Origin: Rhodopirellula sp.
GTDB lineage: Bacteria > Planctomycetota > Planctomycetia > Planctomycetales > Planctomycetaceae
Assembly (NCBI GenBank): GCA_013203845.1
Contig: JABMPE010000314.1
Coordinates: 1-47,973, forward strand
Direction: 5' to 3'
DNA length: 47,973 bases
The notes beneath the pieces are model-generated. The model was not told where the DNA came from and did no database searches. It worked only from the letters and a program-made list of their open reading frames with translations. Shown piece after piece: positions 17,960 to 26,724 of the stretch. Every line of letters starts with the position of its first letter. Position 1 is the stretch's first letter. Position numbers and translations under genes: made by a program.

Positions 17960-19150
17960 CTAATCAATCTCGACCACACGTGCGATGTCCAGACCGTTAA
18001 AGCCGGACGCACTGGCCGAGGTATAGGCTCCCATGGTGGGAACCAGCAACAGTTCGCCAACTTCCAGTTCAGGAAGCTCCTGGTCGGTCGAAACAACGTC
18101 GTGCGAATCGCACGTTGGGCCCGCGACGACACAAGCGGAGCGGGGACGCATATCCGCCGCTTCGGCGAACAGTTCGAAATCCGAATAGTCAAACAGCTTG
18201 CCAGAGAACGACCCGTAGATCCCTTCGTCGAGGAAGAACCAGGGCAATCCACCGCGAACCGACTTGCCGACAACTCGCGTAATCAGAGTGACGGCTTCGG
18301 CACACATCCCTCGGCCCGGTTCCGCGATAATGCGAATCGGCAGATCACCAAACGTGGCGTCCAGCGCCGCTGACAGATGCCGGCAGTAGTCAGACAAAGA
18401 CATGACTCCTGTCCGGTACGGTGCCGGGAAGCCACCGCCGATGTCGAGAACTTCCAGCGGTGCTCCGGCAGCCACGCAGGCGTCCCATGCCTGACGGGCT
18501 CTGGTCAACATCGTGCGAAAGTCTTCCGGGTTCAGGCACTGCGAACCAACATGGAACGAAAGACAGCGAACGCTCAGCCCCTTGCGACCCGCTTCAGCGG
18601 CCAGAGCCGGAGCGTCAGTCGGATCGCAGCCAAACTTGGCCGACAGATTGATCAGACTCGACGACGAAGCCGCCGCCAAACGCAGAATTACATTGACGTC
18701 CGGCGTGTACCGAGCCACCTTGTCGATTTCGCCCGTGCAGTCGACCGTAAACCAGCGGATGCCCTCGTTGTAACAATCCATCAGATTCTGGATCGTTTTA
18801 CAGGGATGAGTGTGGATCATCTGGTCCGGCTTGAAACCGGCAAGCAGTGCCGATTGCAATTCCCGGTACGAACAGACATCCACAGACGAACCTTCCAGGA
18901 ACAACGGTCGCAGAATACTGACGTCGGAATTCGCCTTCGCTGCGTAGAACATTTCGACGTTCGGCAGTTCGGCTTTCATCGTTTGATAGGTCCTCGCCAG
19001 AGTGGACCTGGACACGACCAGCGTGGGCGTGCCGAATTCCCGGGCCAGCTCGCGAGCCTGATCGAACGAGATAACGGGAGTAGAAACACGTACGGAATGA
19101 TGGTTATCGATACGGACCGGACGCACAGATTGAGTTGCAAAAGAAGTCAT
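17960..19150 (-). CDS. Ornithine decarboxylase (PLP fold III)
   Basis: A 396-residue protein of the alanine-racemase-fold decarboxylases. PLP lysine is Lys72 in YAAKAN; other landmarks are SVDVCSYRE, HVGSQ at about 200-204, LDIGGGFP, EPGRG and the catalytic GPTCDSHD with Cys347. The length and CDSxD motif match eukaryotic-type ornithine (or ornithine/lysine) decarboxylases rather than the longer diaminopimelate or arginine enzymes. It makes putrescine from ornithine. Homospermidine synthase lies next on the same strand, completing a two-step route. The ATG is preceded by an AGGGGCAGG segment. About 1 kb without a gene lies upstream. Carboxynorspermidine decarboxylase is a less likely alternative. 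Confidence 0.9.
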   Translation of the reverse strand: MTSFATQSVRPVRIDNHHSVRVSTPVISFDQARELAREFGTPTLVVSRSTLARTYQTMKAELPNVEMFYAAKANSDVSILRPLFLEGSSVDVCSYRELQSALLAGFKPDQMIHTHPCKTIQNLMDCYNEGIRWFTVDCTGEIDKVARYTPDVNVILRLAAASSSSLINLSAKFGCDPTDAPALAAEAGRKGLSVRCLSFHVGSQCLNPEDFRTMLTRARQAWDACVAAGAPLEVLDIGGGFPAPYRTGVMSLSDYCRHLSAALDATFGDLPIRIIAEPGRGMCAEAVTLITRVVGKSVRGGLPWFFLDEGIYGSFSGKLFDYSDFELFAEAADMRPRSACVVAGPTCDSHDVVSTDQELPELEVGELLLVPTMGAYTSASASGFNGLDIARVVEID

Positions 19151-20170
19151 AGCCTGCCCCTGAAGAGGAGGTGATTGTTGATTGACAGAACCGAAAGCAC
19201 CTGATGAACAGACTGATCGCCCGGACGATGAGACGTGTCAGAAAACAATAGACCGTCTACTCGAAGAACCAGGTCAGTTCGAAACAGCAGCGAGAACACT
19301 TCTCACGCGATAGCAGGACACCCTTCATCCAGTCGTCTCGGGATGACCAAAACAGGTGTCGCTATTTGTGTAGACCGGGCACTCAGTTGAAGCTGAAAGC
19401 GACTGGAAAGACTGCAAATCAGACAGCACACTCAACAGCGAGGCGGGGCTACAGGGGGGCCGTCGGAGTTATTCTGCCGACTCAGCCACGGGGTATCATC
19501 GCTGGATAGGTGTCGGTCTTTGTCTGGACCGGGATGTTCGAGGCAACTGCAGCCGACTGCGGAGCCGGCCTGAGCAAATTCTGAACTCGGCGAACAATCG
19601 CACCAGGGGAAGCGTTATTCGGGTCAGATGAAGCAGTCGCGAAGCAAGTCTGAAGCGAAATGTCGAGCGAGCATCCGTGCGTTCAAGCCGGGCCAGAGGC
19701 AACCGGGAGACGGGTAATTCGATCATGTGTAAGACGGCGCGGGCAGAAAATTCCACCGGGGCCGATGACCCTTCCAGGCTAATGCTGCCGGATGGTCTGT
19801 TGAGGGAGAAAAGGTTTGTCTTCACGAAACATAAAACCTCCAGAGGTCTATGCTCGAAATTCGCCCTGTTTGTCCCGCAGGACCGTCCAGACAACACCGT
19901 CTGGCAAGGCGGAGAAACCGCAGCTGCATGAGAAGTAGCGGAGTCTACGGTTACGTCGCCTCAGTTTCCACATCAAAAGGTGCTGGACGCCAGAATCGCG
20001 CAACACGAGGAATAATCGGTTCTTTCGGCTGCCGCATGGTCCAGCTTCAGGAGAACCTGAAAAATTGGTTACATCGACAGCAGTTGATTCGATTTCCACG
20101 GGACGTTTCATTCCATAGGCTTCCAACTCGTCAGTTTCGACAAACAACCCTTTCCTCAGGAGTATACTCG
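19151..20170. other. 1-kb gene-poor region upstream of ODC and DUF6807 genes
   Basis: Open frames here on both strands have arginine-rich, serine-rich composition and no recognisable motifs, so I call none. It separates two divergent genes and must hold their promoters. The ODC side could include a long 5' leader. I see no tRNA, no clear riboswitch and no repeat; ACCTCCAGAGGT near 19840 is a small palindrome. Confidence 0.5.
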
Positions 20171-21118
20171 ATGAAATGCCTGCCTGAAGCTCCTCGATCC
20201 TGCCTCCGAATCGTCCTGTCTTTACTGGGAACTTGTCTGTTGGCGGTTTCTTCCGCCGGAGCCGCGGTCGAACTGAAGAATGACACCCAGGCAAAGTCGG
20301 TTGCCATCACCATCAACGGGCGGAACTTTTCGACCTTTACCTACGCCGACACTCAGCCGAAGCCATACATGTGGCCGGTCCGCGGAACCGACGGCACGAT
20401 CATCACTCGACCAATCATCACGGACCGGACCCAGGGTGACCATCCTCATCATAAAGGAGTGTGGGTCGCCGTGGATGAAGTTGGCGGCGTCAAGTTCTGG
20501 GCGGAAGAGGGTAAAATCGCCAACCGTGGCGTCGAGGTGACCGTCGCTTCCGGCAACCCGGCAAAAATGACAGTCACCAACGACTGGCTCGACCCGGAAG
20601 GCAAGGCCGTTGTCCGTGAGACCACCGAGATCAGCATCTGGGAAAACGGACTGCTTGGTTACAACATTGTCTTCACCGCGTCGGGTACAGAGCCCGTCGA
20701 ATTCGGCGACACGAAGGAAGGCCTGTTTGGTTTCCGCATGGCCGAGTCCATGAAAGAGAAGGAAGGCGGTCGAGTCGTCAACGCTGAAGGCGCGAAGGGA
20801 ACTGTCGAATGCTGGGGACAACCAACCGGCTGGATCGATTATTGTGGCGAAGTCGACGGTAGGACATTCGGTGTCGCCTTGTTCGACCACCCTCTCAACT
20901 TCCGCCCGTCACGGTATCACGTCCGAAACTACGGACTGTTCTCAATCAGCCCGTTTGGCGAAGGGGCCTATACGAATAAGAAACGACCGGCTCAGCCCTA
21001 CTTCCTCTTTCCAGGGAAGGAACTGCGACTGAGGTACGCGTTGTTCGTCCATGACGGCGAGACCGAGTCAGCCAACGTGGGAAAGGTCTACCTCGATTAC
21101 CTCGCGTCCGGAATGTAG
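20171..21118 (+). CDS. DUF6807 / PmoA-family secreted protein
   Basis: A 315-residue exported protein starting at ATG 20171, with AGGAG ten bases upstream and a signal peptide (CLRIVLSLLGTCLLAVSSAGAA). Beta-rich throughout. Blocks seen include QPKPYMWPVRG, DHPHHKGVWVAVDEV, FWAEEGKI, EFGDTKEGLFGFRMAESM and GVALFDHPLNFRPS with YHVRNYGLFSISPFG, which define the family named PmoA/DUF6807. Despite the name it is not a methane monooxygenase subunit; related proteins sit in planctomycete carbohydrate-degradation loci and the histidine cluster suggests an enzyme or sugar-binding role. A rho-independent terminator follows. Confidence 0.85.
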   Translation: MKCLPEAPRSCLRIVLSLLGTCLLAVSSAGAAVELKNDTQAKSVAITINGRNFSTFTYADTQPKPYMWPVRGTDGTIITRPIITDRTQGDHPHHKGVWVAVDEVGGVKFWAEEGKIANRGVEVTVASGNPAKMTVTNDWLDPEGKAVVRETTEISIWENGLLGYNIVFTASGTEPVEFGDTKEGLFGFRMAESMKEKEGGRVVNAEGAKGTVECWGQPTGWIDYCGEVDGRTFGVALFDHPLNFRPSRYHVRNYGLFSISPFGEGAYTNKKRPAQPYFLFPGKELRLRYALFVHDGETESANVGKVYLDYLASGM

Positions 21119-21141
21119 CAGTTCGACAGGTTGAACCTGGC

Positions 21142-21180
21142 AAAACCCGACTGATGCACTTCAGTCGGGTTTTGTCTTTT
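21142..21180 (+). terminator. Rho-independent terminator after DUF6807 gene
   Basis: A 13-base-pair perfect stem (21142-21154 with 21161-21173) with a six-base loop ends in a T-rich run (TTTTGTCTTTT). It starts 23 bases after the stop codon. Confidence 0.88.
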
Positions 21181-21573
21181 CATGCAGGTGCCGCGAAATT
21201 GTGGCGAGCCAGGCGGCTTACCGGATTGACTGATACGGCTTCGCGCAACTCGTGACCGGGAATCGGCCATACGTGACATATCCGTTCGCAGTGTCACGAA
21301 ACGCGGCGCATGAACGAGCGGTTCCTGAGGACCGACCGGGACTAACACGCACCGCCGGTACCGCTGGAGCAATGGTGAGTGCGTCGGTCTTTACCAGATA
21401 TTTGTGACTGATTGTCAGCGCGTTTCGCGAACCAGGGTCGATACTTGGGGTGCAACACGATACGCAGAACGAGCCCTGTCAACTGGTGACCGCACTTGGC
21501 GCCAGCTCAATCGCTCTCACTCGCGTATCCAGGAAGACATCGCAACTTTGATTCGCCCTCTGGAGTCGTCACC
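21181..21573. other. Intergenic region, nothing recognised
   Basis: Between the terminator and the next gene there are about 390 bases with no coding-like frame, no repeat and no RNA gene that I can identify. It presumably carries the promoter of the small downstream gene. Confidence 0.45.
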
Positions 21574-22062
21574 TTGAGCCACTCTCATCTCGTTGTGCAG
21601 CACCTCATGAAGCAGATGGAATCCTGGCAACCTGGCCAGAACCGTCGGGACTCGCGTCCGGAATGGTTAACCGGGTTGATCGAGGAATTCGCTGATCTCT
21701 TCGAACCGCTCACCGGCATCGCCCGCGTTGGTTTCGACTCGCGACTGGAAGAAGAGTCCTGGGTCGTGCGAATGTATCTTGGTGCGACGGAAATTGTCGG
21801 CGGCCCTCGTGACGGGCAGACGCAGTCCATGCCGTTCGAACTGGACCTGCATCGCCTGCTGGCGCGTTTTAAGGATGTCGACGAATTCTTCTGGAGTGTG
21901 TTCCCCGAATCCGCGGCCGACGTCGACGAAGCTCAGGCCTACGTCACGATCAGTGGTAAGGTCGACAACAACACTGTTCGATTCCACATGTTCGCCTTGC
22001 CGCCTGAAGACGTGGGGCCGGGGATGCGAGTCTATCCTGACGGGCATTTCGATCCGGTTTAA
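21574..22062 (+). CDS. Hypothetical acidic cytoplasmic protein
   Basis: A 162-residue protein if it starts at TTG 21574 with GGAG about nine bases upstream; an in-frame TTG at 21496 would extend it by 26 residues of poor composition. It is acidic, without signal peptide or membrane segment. Features seen are EWLTGLIEEFADLFEPLTGIARVGFDSRLEEESW, a beta-rich centre (VVRMYLGATEIVGGPRDG) and a C-terminal PEDVGPGMRVYPDG. Composition and codon use look genuine. I recognise no family and can suggest no function. A strong terminator lies about 200 bases downstream. Confidence 0.68.
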   Translation: MSHSHLVVQHLMKQMESWQPGQNRRDSRPEWLTGLIEEFADLFEPLTGIARVGFDSRLEEESWVVRMYLGATEIVGGPRDGQTQSMPFELDLHRLLARFKDVDEFFWSVFPESAADVDEAQAYVTISGKVDNNTVRFHMFALPPEDVGPGMRVYPDGHFDPV

Positions 22063-22259
22063 TCCACACGTGCTGCATTCACACTTTTGCGCCACGTGCC
22101 AGTCGTTGCATCTCCTTGCGAATCGCTTCGCCACGATTCGGTCAAACTGCTGTGGGCTGTCCACTCCAGCGGTCGTAACGCTTTGTCAGGTGGCAGAGAT
22201 ATGAAAAGTTGCTGACTTATTGCTGACAGGAAGCGCGTCTCCAGTGCTTCACTTCGCAG

Positions 22260-22295
22260 AAAAAGCCCGCCGCATTGGCGGGCTTTTTCTTTTTC
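22260..22295 (+). terminator. Rho-independent terminator
   Basis: A 12-base-pair perfect stem (22260-22271 with 22277-22288) around a GCATT loop, flanked by A-runs and followed by CTTTTTC. It ends about 75 bases before the RTX protein gene and may terminate the small gene upstream, although a 200-base 3' end would be long. The rest of 22063-22369 shows only a direct repeat of TTGCTGAC near 22209-22228. Confidence 0.85.
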
Positions 22296-22369
22296 TACCC
22301 GCATCCTGCTGTGTCAACTGACGGTTCTCCAGTGCTAGACTTGCTGGCGATCACCAAGGAACCGACTCG

Positions 22370-25300
22370 ATGAATGTCCGCAGCCCGTTCAGAAACCGCA
22401 CACAATTCAAAAGTCCGAAGCTGGTTCTGACCACTTGCTGGCGAAGTCTTACGCAACGTCGTCCAGCGCGGTGCAACTGGCAGACTGAACAACTGGAATG
22501 CCGCCTGCTGTTGACGGCGACTCCCAACGGTGACGCGTTGCATACTTATCGACTCGCCGTTGCCGCGACGGAAGAGTACACCGCGTTCTTTGGCAACGAT
22601 CGATTGGCCGCTCAACAGGCGATTGTGAATTCCGTCGCGACGTTCAACGAAATTCTGGGTCGCGAGCTGAACGTCCATCTGGACCTGATCATGAACCTCG
22701 CCATCATCTTCGGCGGCGACAATCCCTCGCCGGATCCGTTCAGCTCTGATAACAACGCCGCCCTGGGACAGAATCAGACACTCCTGGACAGCTTCATCGG
22801 AACCGACAACTACGACATCGGCCACGTCTTCGGAACCTTCGCCAATGGCGGGCTGGCCACTGTGAACTCAGCCGGCATCGACGGCATCAAAGCGAAAGGA
22901 GCATCCGGTACATCGAGCCCGACAGGATCCGGATTTGACCTGCTGGCGATTCACGAGTTCGGTCATCAGTTCGGCGCGACACACACCTTCAACGCATCAG
23001 ATTCTGCCCGCAACGCAGCCACCGCGTACGAACCAGGCAGCGGCTCCACCATCATGTCGTACGCGGGAATTCTGCCCGCCGTTTTTCAGGATCCGCCGTT
23101 TGGCAACAACCTGCAGAACGATCCCGACAATTACTTCCACGCGGGCAGCATCGACCAGATCGTTTCGCATCTCGAAACTCTGGATGCCGCGGGCGTGGGT
23201 ACGATCACGTCCGCCGTCAACCAGGTTCCGTTGGTCAGCGCGGGCGCCGATTTCACGATCCCTGCAGGCACGCCGTTCAGCCTGTCCGCAACGGGCTCTG
23301 ACGCGGACGGCGACACGCTGTTTTACAACATCGAGGAAATGGATCTCGGCGCTGCCCAAAACGTCGACCCGCTCGATGCAGACAACGGTTCCAGCCCACT
23401 GTTCCGATCGTTCGAGCCGGCTGTCGCTGACGCCTCGGGCACCTTCACCCGAGTCTTCCCACAACTCAGCGACATCCTGAACGGACTCGGTGATATTTCA
23501 TCGGGGCCGCTTTCCGTGACGAAGGGCGAACAGCTTCCCACGACGAATCGATCGCTCAATTTCCGAGCGACGGTCCGCGACCAGCAAGGCGGAACGAACG
23601 GCGACGACGTGCTGTTAACGGTCGTCGATACGGGGTCGGCGTTTGCGTTAACCAACCTCAACACAACGACGATCCTGACTGGTGGAGCCAGCCAGGAAAT
23701 CACCTGGGACGTTGCCGGTACGACGGCCAACGGGATCAATGTCAGCGACGTTGAAATCCTGCTGTCGACGGACGGCGGATTGACGTTTCCCACGTCGCTG
23801 GCAACCACGGCCAACGACGGCACGTACACACTGACTCTCCCCAACATCGACACTGATCTGGCACGATTCGAAGTACGGGCCATCGGAAATATCTTCTTCG
23901 ACATTTCCAACGCCAACGTCACGATCATGGCCAACGTGGCGGCTCCCGGAGCGTCAATCGTCGAATCCGATGGCAGCACCTCTGTCGGCGAAGTCGCGGC
24001 GGTCGGCGCGGCGACGGATACCTACACCATCGCACTGAATACAGCTCCGGCCAGCGCTGTCTACATGACGATTACCAGCGACAGCGACGTGCTGGTCAGC
24101 TCAGACGGTTCGTCGTTCAGCAGGTCGGTCACCATTTCAGCCGCCGACACGTCGACACAGACGATCCACGTGCGAGCCTTCAACGACGCCGATGTTGAAG
24201 GCTCGCACACTGGCACGATCACACACACCGTTTCGGCCAGCGCCGACGCGAACTACCCGGTCGGCCTTTTGATAAACAGTGTGATCTCAACAGTGATCGA
24301 CGACGAACGTCCGCCGCTCGTGGGAGTCGATCTGCAGGCGTCCGGAGGAACCGTGCCTGCCAACTGGACTGAAATTAACCAGAACGATGGCGTATTTTCT
24401 GAAACGCTGTTCAGCGACCTGATCCGCGAAGACGGCTCGACGACGACCATCGATCTGACGGTCGGCCCAACCAGCTCACAAGGGAGTTCGTTCGGGGCTT
24501 CGGATCCTGACAGCACAACCGTGCCGATCCACACTCCATCGCTGATAGACGTCGGCGGCGTCCTGGGCTGGACAAAAGAGACAGCAAACGCCGTCGTCGC
24601 CAACTGGAGCGGCCTGGTGCCTGGCGAGCAATACAATGTATACGTCTTTGCGGCTGAAAGATTCGACGTCTTCGGAGCAGGCGGTCCCGTCAACATTAAC
24701 CAGACGGTGACGATCCTCGGCGAGGGAAGCGACGACCCGGCTCCGTTTACGCAGACAACGTCAGGCTTTGGCGGTGAGTTGCAGATCAACAATCAACAGG
24801 GCGACTCAACTCACCCGCTTGAGGACTTTGCCCTGACAGTCACCGCCGACTCATCTGGAAAAATTGACATCCAACTGGTCCGCGACGACGGACAAAGTTT
24901 CGATGGCTTAATTATTAAAAACGTCATCTATCTCGGCGCGGTCGCGATTCAGCAGGCACTCACACCGACCAGCGAACCGCCGATTGCCGACGTGGTCACG
25001 TTCGACAGTGGAACAGGACTACTGACCGTGAACGCGGGAACCAGCGACAGCATCGCCATCACCACTCTTAATGGTGCTGTCGGAGCGGTCGTCGTCACCG
25101 TCAGCGGTGTCGCCAACAATCAGTTTGGAATTGTCGCTCCGAGCACCATTCAATCGATCGTCGTGAACGGAGGCGTGGGAGCCAACCTGATCGACCTGAG
25201 CCATGTCTCACGTCGAGACTTCACCATCGCTGGCGGCGTTGCGGTCACGATACTCGGTGGAGCCGGCAACGACACACTGGCCGGTTCAGACTTCGACGAC

Positions 25301-25942
25301 ACAATCGCTGGTGAAGCTGGCGACGATCTGGTGCTGGGCGGCTCCGGCGCTGATGTCCTGACTGGCGGAGCCGACAATGACACCCTGTACGGAGGCAGCG
25401 GTCGCGACAGTGTTGATGGAGGCTCTGGTGACGACATCCTCTTTGGCGGAGCCGGAAACGACACACTTCTCGGCGGCGACGGCACCGACACACTTCTCGG
25501 CGGCGCCGGCAAGGACTCAATCCGCGGCGGGAACGGGGCCGACAGCATTCGTGGTGGGCAGGGTCCGGATAGTCTGTTTGGAGAAGCCGGTAACGACACG
25601 ATCAATGGCGGCGCCGGCAAGGATTCGATTTCGGGCGGCGACGACGCGGACAGTCTGATCGGAAACGCCGGTGACGATGGTATCAACGCTGGTGCGGGCA
25701 ACGACTTCGTCATCGGGCGAGGGGGCGCGGACACACTGCTCGGTCTCACGGGAAACGACACGCTCAACGGCGGACCGGGCGGAGATATTCTCATCGGCGG
25801 CGACGATGATGATGACCTGACCGGAGCAGGCGGCACGGACACGCTGGCGGGCGGTGCGGGAATCGACACCTTCGACGACAACAGCGAAAGAGACGAAGCC
25901 TTTACCGAAGACCTGTTCGCCTCGCTGCTGGCCTTCGCGTAG
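22370..25942 (+). CDS. Secreted metzincin protease with RTX calcium-binding repeats
   Basis: A 1190-residue exported protein; ATG 22370 follows AAGGA. The N-terminus lacks a classic signal peptide but has EQLECRLLL at about 40-50, a variant of the planctomycete LEPR-xLL export signature. Residues about 55-270 form a reprolysin-like metzincin: the zinc site HEFGHQFGATH (His195, Glu196, His199, His205) and a Met-turn IMSYAG with Met229. Then come PKD/cadherin-like and Calx-beta-like domains (about 285-645), a jelly-roll-like domain (about 650-865), and RTX repeats of GGxGxDxLxG type (about 960-1170), which fold into a calcium-loaded beta-roll. It is predicted to be a cell-surface or released protease. 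No type I secretion genes are adjacent. The active-site residues are complete, so it is probably active. Confidence 0.9.
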   Translation: MNVRSPFRNRTQFKSPKLVLTTCWRSLTQRRPARCNWQTEQLECRLLLTATPNGDALHTYRLAVAATEEYTAFFGNDRLAAQQAIVNSVATFNEILGRELNVHLDLIMNLAIIFGGDNPSPDPFSSDNNAALGQNQTLLDSFIGTDNYDIGHVFGTFANGGLATVNSAGIDGIKAKGASGTSSPTGSGFDLLAIHEFGHQFGATHTFNASDSARNAATAYEPGSGSTIMSYAGILPAVFQDPPFGNNLQNDPDNYFHAGSIDQIVSHLETLDAAGVGTITSAVNQVPLVSAGADFTIPAGTPFSLSATGSDADGDTLFYNIEEMDLGAAQNVDPLDADNGSSPLFRSFEPAVADASGTFTRVFPQLSDILNGLGDISSGPLSVTKGEQLPTTNRSLNFRATVRDQQGGTNGDDVLLTVVDTGSAFALTNLNTTTILTGGASQEITWDVAGTTANGINVSDVEILLSTDGGLTFPTSLATTANDGTYTLTLPNIDTDLARFEVRAIGNIFFDISNANVTIMANVAAPGASIVESDGSTSVGEVAAVGAATDTYTIALNTAPASAVYMTITSDSDVLVSSDGSSFSRSVTISAADTSTQTIHVRAFNDADVEGSHTGTITHTVSASADANYPVGLLINSVISTVIDDERPPLVGVDLQASGGTVPANWTEINQNDGVFSETLFSDLIREDGSTTTIDLTVGPTSSQGSSFGASDPDSTTVPIHTPSLIDVGGVLGWTKETANAVVANWSGLVPGEQYNVYVFAAERFDVFGAGGPVNINQTVTILGEGSDDPAPFTQTTSGFGGELQINNQQGDSTHPLEDFALTVTADSSGKIDIQLVRDDGQSFDGLIIKNVIYLGAVAIQQALTPTSEPPIADVVTFDSGTGLLTVNAGTSDSIAITTLNGAVGAVVVTVSGVANNQFGIVAPSTIQSIVVNGGVGANLIDLSHVSRRDFTIAGGVAVTILGGAGNDTLAGSDFDDTIAGEAGDDLVLGGSGADVLTGGADNDTLYGGSGRDSVDGGSGDDILFGGAGNDTLLGGDGTDTLLGGAGKDSIRGGNGADSIRGGQGPDSLFGEAGNDTINGGAGKDSISGGDDADSLIGNAGDDGINAGAGNDFVIGRGGADTLLGLTGNDTLNGGPGGDILIGGDDDDDLTGAGGTDTLAGGAGIDTFDDNSERDEAFTEDLFASLLAFA

Positions 25943-26240
25943 GCGTTCGCTGATTTCTGACCGGCGTGAGAACTGCGTAGAACCAGGCTTTTCGTGTTTT
26001 CACCGAACAGGTTCCACCGACTGAGCGGAATCACTCCGGCCGTCAAAAACACCCTTTCAACATGACGGGAAAACGGAAGGCGAGTCCGCCACCACTCGGA
26101 CTCGCCTTCCAGGCGATCGATCTCGACCGGCCCTCTCGTTCCCCCGTTCACGCGATCCCAGGCCCGGGATTTTCAGCGGCTCGTTGGCAGTCTGCTTCGT
26201 GCTGCAGATCGGTTGCGTTATCACCTCTGTTGCGTTGCGT
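25943..26240. other. Convergent intergenic region
   Basis: No gene is seen between the RTX gene and the convergent small gene. It contains the hairpin at 26075-26110 and a run of GTTGCGTT repeats at its right end. Confidence 0.5.
26075..26110. terminator. 14-bp perfect hairpin, possible bidirectional terminator
   Basis: Bases 26075-26088 and 26097-26110 form a perfect 14-base-pair stem with an eight-base loop, between two convergent genes. There is no clear T-run on either side, so terminator function is inferred from position. Confidence 0.55.
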
Positions 26241-26254
26241 TCAGTTGCGTTGCG
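26211..26254. repeat. Clustered GTTGCGTT repeats
   Basis: The octamer GTTGCGTT and its extensions occur three or four times at 26212-26219, 26229-26241 and 26244-26254. It overlaps the last codons of the small minus-strand gene, giving it the C-terminal AAQRN. Simple-sequence expansion is the likeliest explanation. Confidence 0.5.
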
Positions 26255-26519
26255 CGGCGGCATGGCGATGGTGCTGCAGCTCTGAGTTCATCACATCCAG
26301 CGCGAACGCGGCCAGTTTACTGCTGACTTCATCCCGTCGCGGAATTCGCTCGCGCCGCACCATCGTTTCCGCCGCAAAGTCCAGCAGAGCCGAAACGAAC
26401 TGGTCGGTTTCATCTTTGTCTGCCGGAAGCTGAAGTTGCCACGCTAATGACGCGGCGGTCTGATCGTAGAAGGCGTCGTCTGTTTCGATTTCAAACATCG
26501 TGTGATTTGTCGGAAGCAT
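26241..26519 (-). CDS. Small hypothetical protein downstream of ssb
   Basis: A 92-residue protein from ATG 26519, preceded by GAGGAG six bases upstream; a longer frame to 26648 is less likely because it runs through a dispersed repeat. It is acidic and mostly helical (FIETD-like start, then YDQTAASLAWQLQLPADKDE and FVSALLDFAAETMVRRERIP). No signal peptide, membrane segment or recognised family. It lies 205 bases downstream of the ssb gene on the same strand, with a palindromic repeat in between, so co-expression is possible but not certain. The C-terminus runs into GTTGCGTT repeats and may be variable between strains. Confidence 0.6.
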   Translation of the reverse strand: MLPTNHTMFEIETDDAFYDQTAASLAWQLQLPADKDETDQFVSALLDFAAETMVRRERIPRRDEVSSKLAAFALDVMNSELQHHRHAAAQRN

Positions 26520-26596
26520 CCTGCTCTCCTCGTAGGTGCGGGTTGGGGACATTGGTCGAGTGCGTCTTGACACACTCGACGGTGAATTCATCACGT

Positions 26597-26674
26597 CATG
26601 CCTACGCAGGCGGGGATCCAGTTCGTCGCGAAAGTGAATGTGGCTCACTGGTTTCCAGCCTGCGCAGGAATGGC
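26597..26674. repeat. Dispersed palindromic repeat, copy A
   Basis: An imperfect inverted repeat with arms at about 26597-26621 and 26648-26674 (CCTACGCAGGCGGGGATCCAG and its near complement). A second copy in opposite orientation lies at 28792-28873. It resembles the widespread GGATCCCCGCCTGCGCGGGAATGACG-type intergenic repeats. Confidence 0.65.
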
Positions 26675-26724
26675 GAAATCGCGAAACACTTTTCTGATTC
26701 TGGATGTCACTTTGAAAGCTCTTT

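Noticed and set aside
19496-19897. Minus-strand frame of 133 codons in the 1-kb gap
   Set aside because: Arg/Ser/Leu-rich with no ribosome-binding site and no motif; likely chance.
20171-21118. Particulate methane monooxygenase subunit A as a function for the PmoA-family gene
   Set aside because: The protein is a soluble exported beta-rich protein with no membrane helices or copper site of pMMO; the family name is misleading.
25250-25870. DNA tandem array in the RTX region as a CRISPR-like or satellite repeat
   Set aside because: The periodicity is nine codons of Gly/Asp-rich beta-roll in frame, which explains it fully.
25150-26151. Minus-strand open frame of 333 codons opposite the RTX repeats
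   Set aside because: Its Pro/Ser/Ala repeats are the complement of the Gly/Asp RTX codons, so it is a mirror of the repeat, not a gene.
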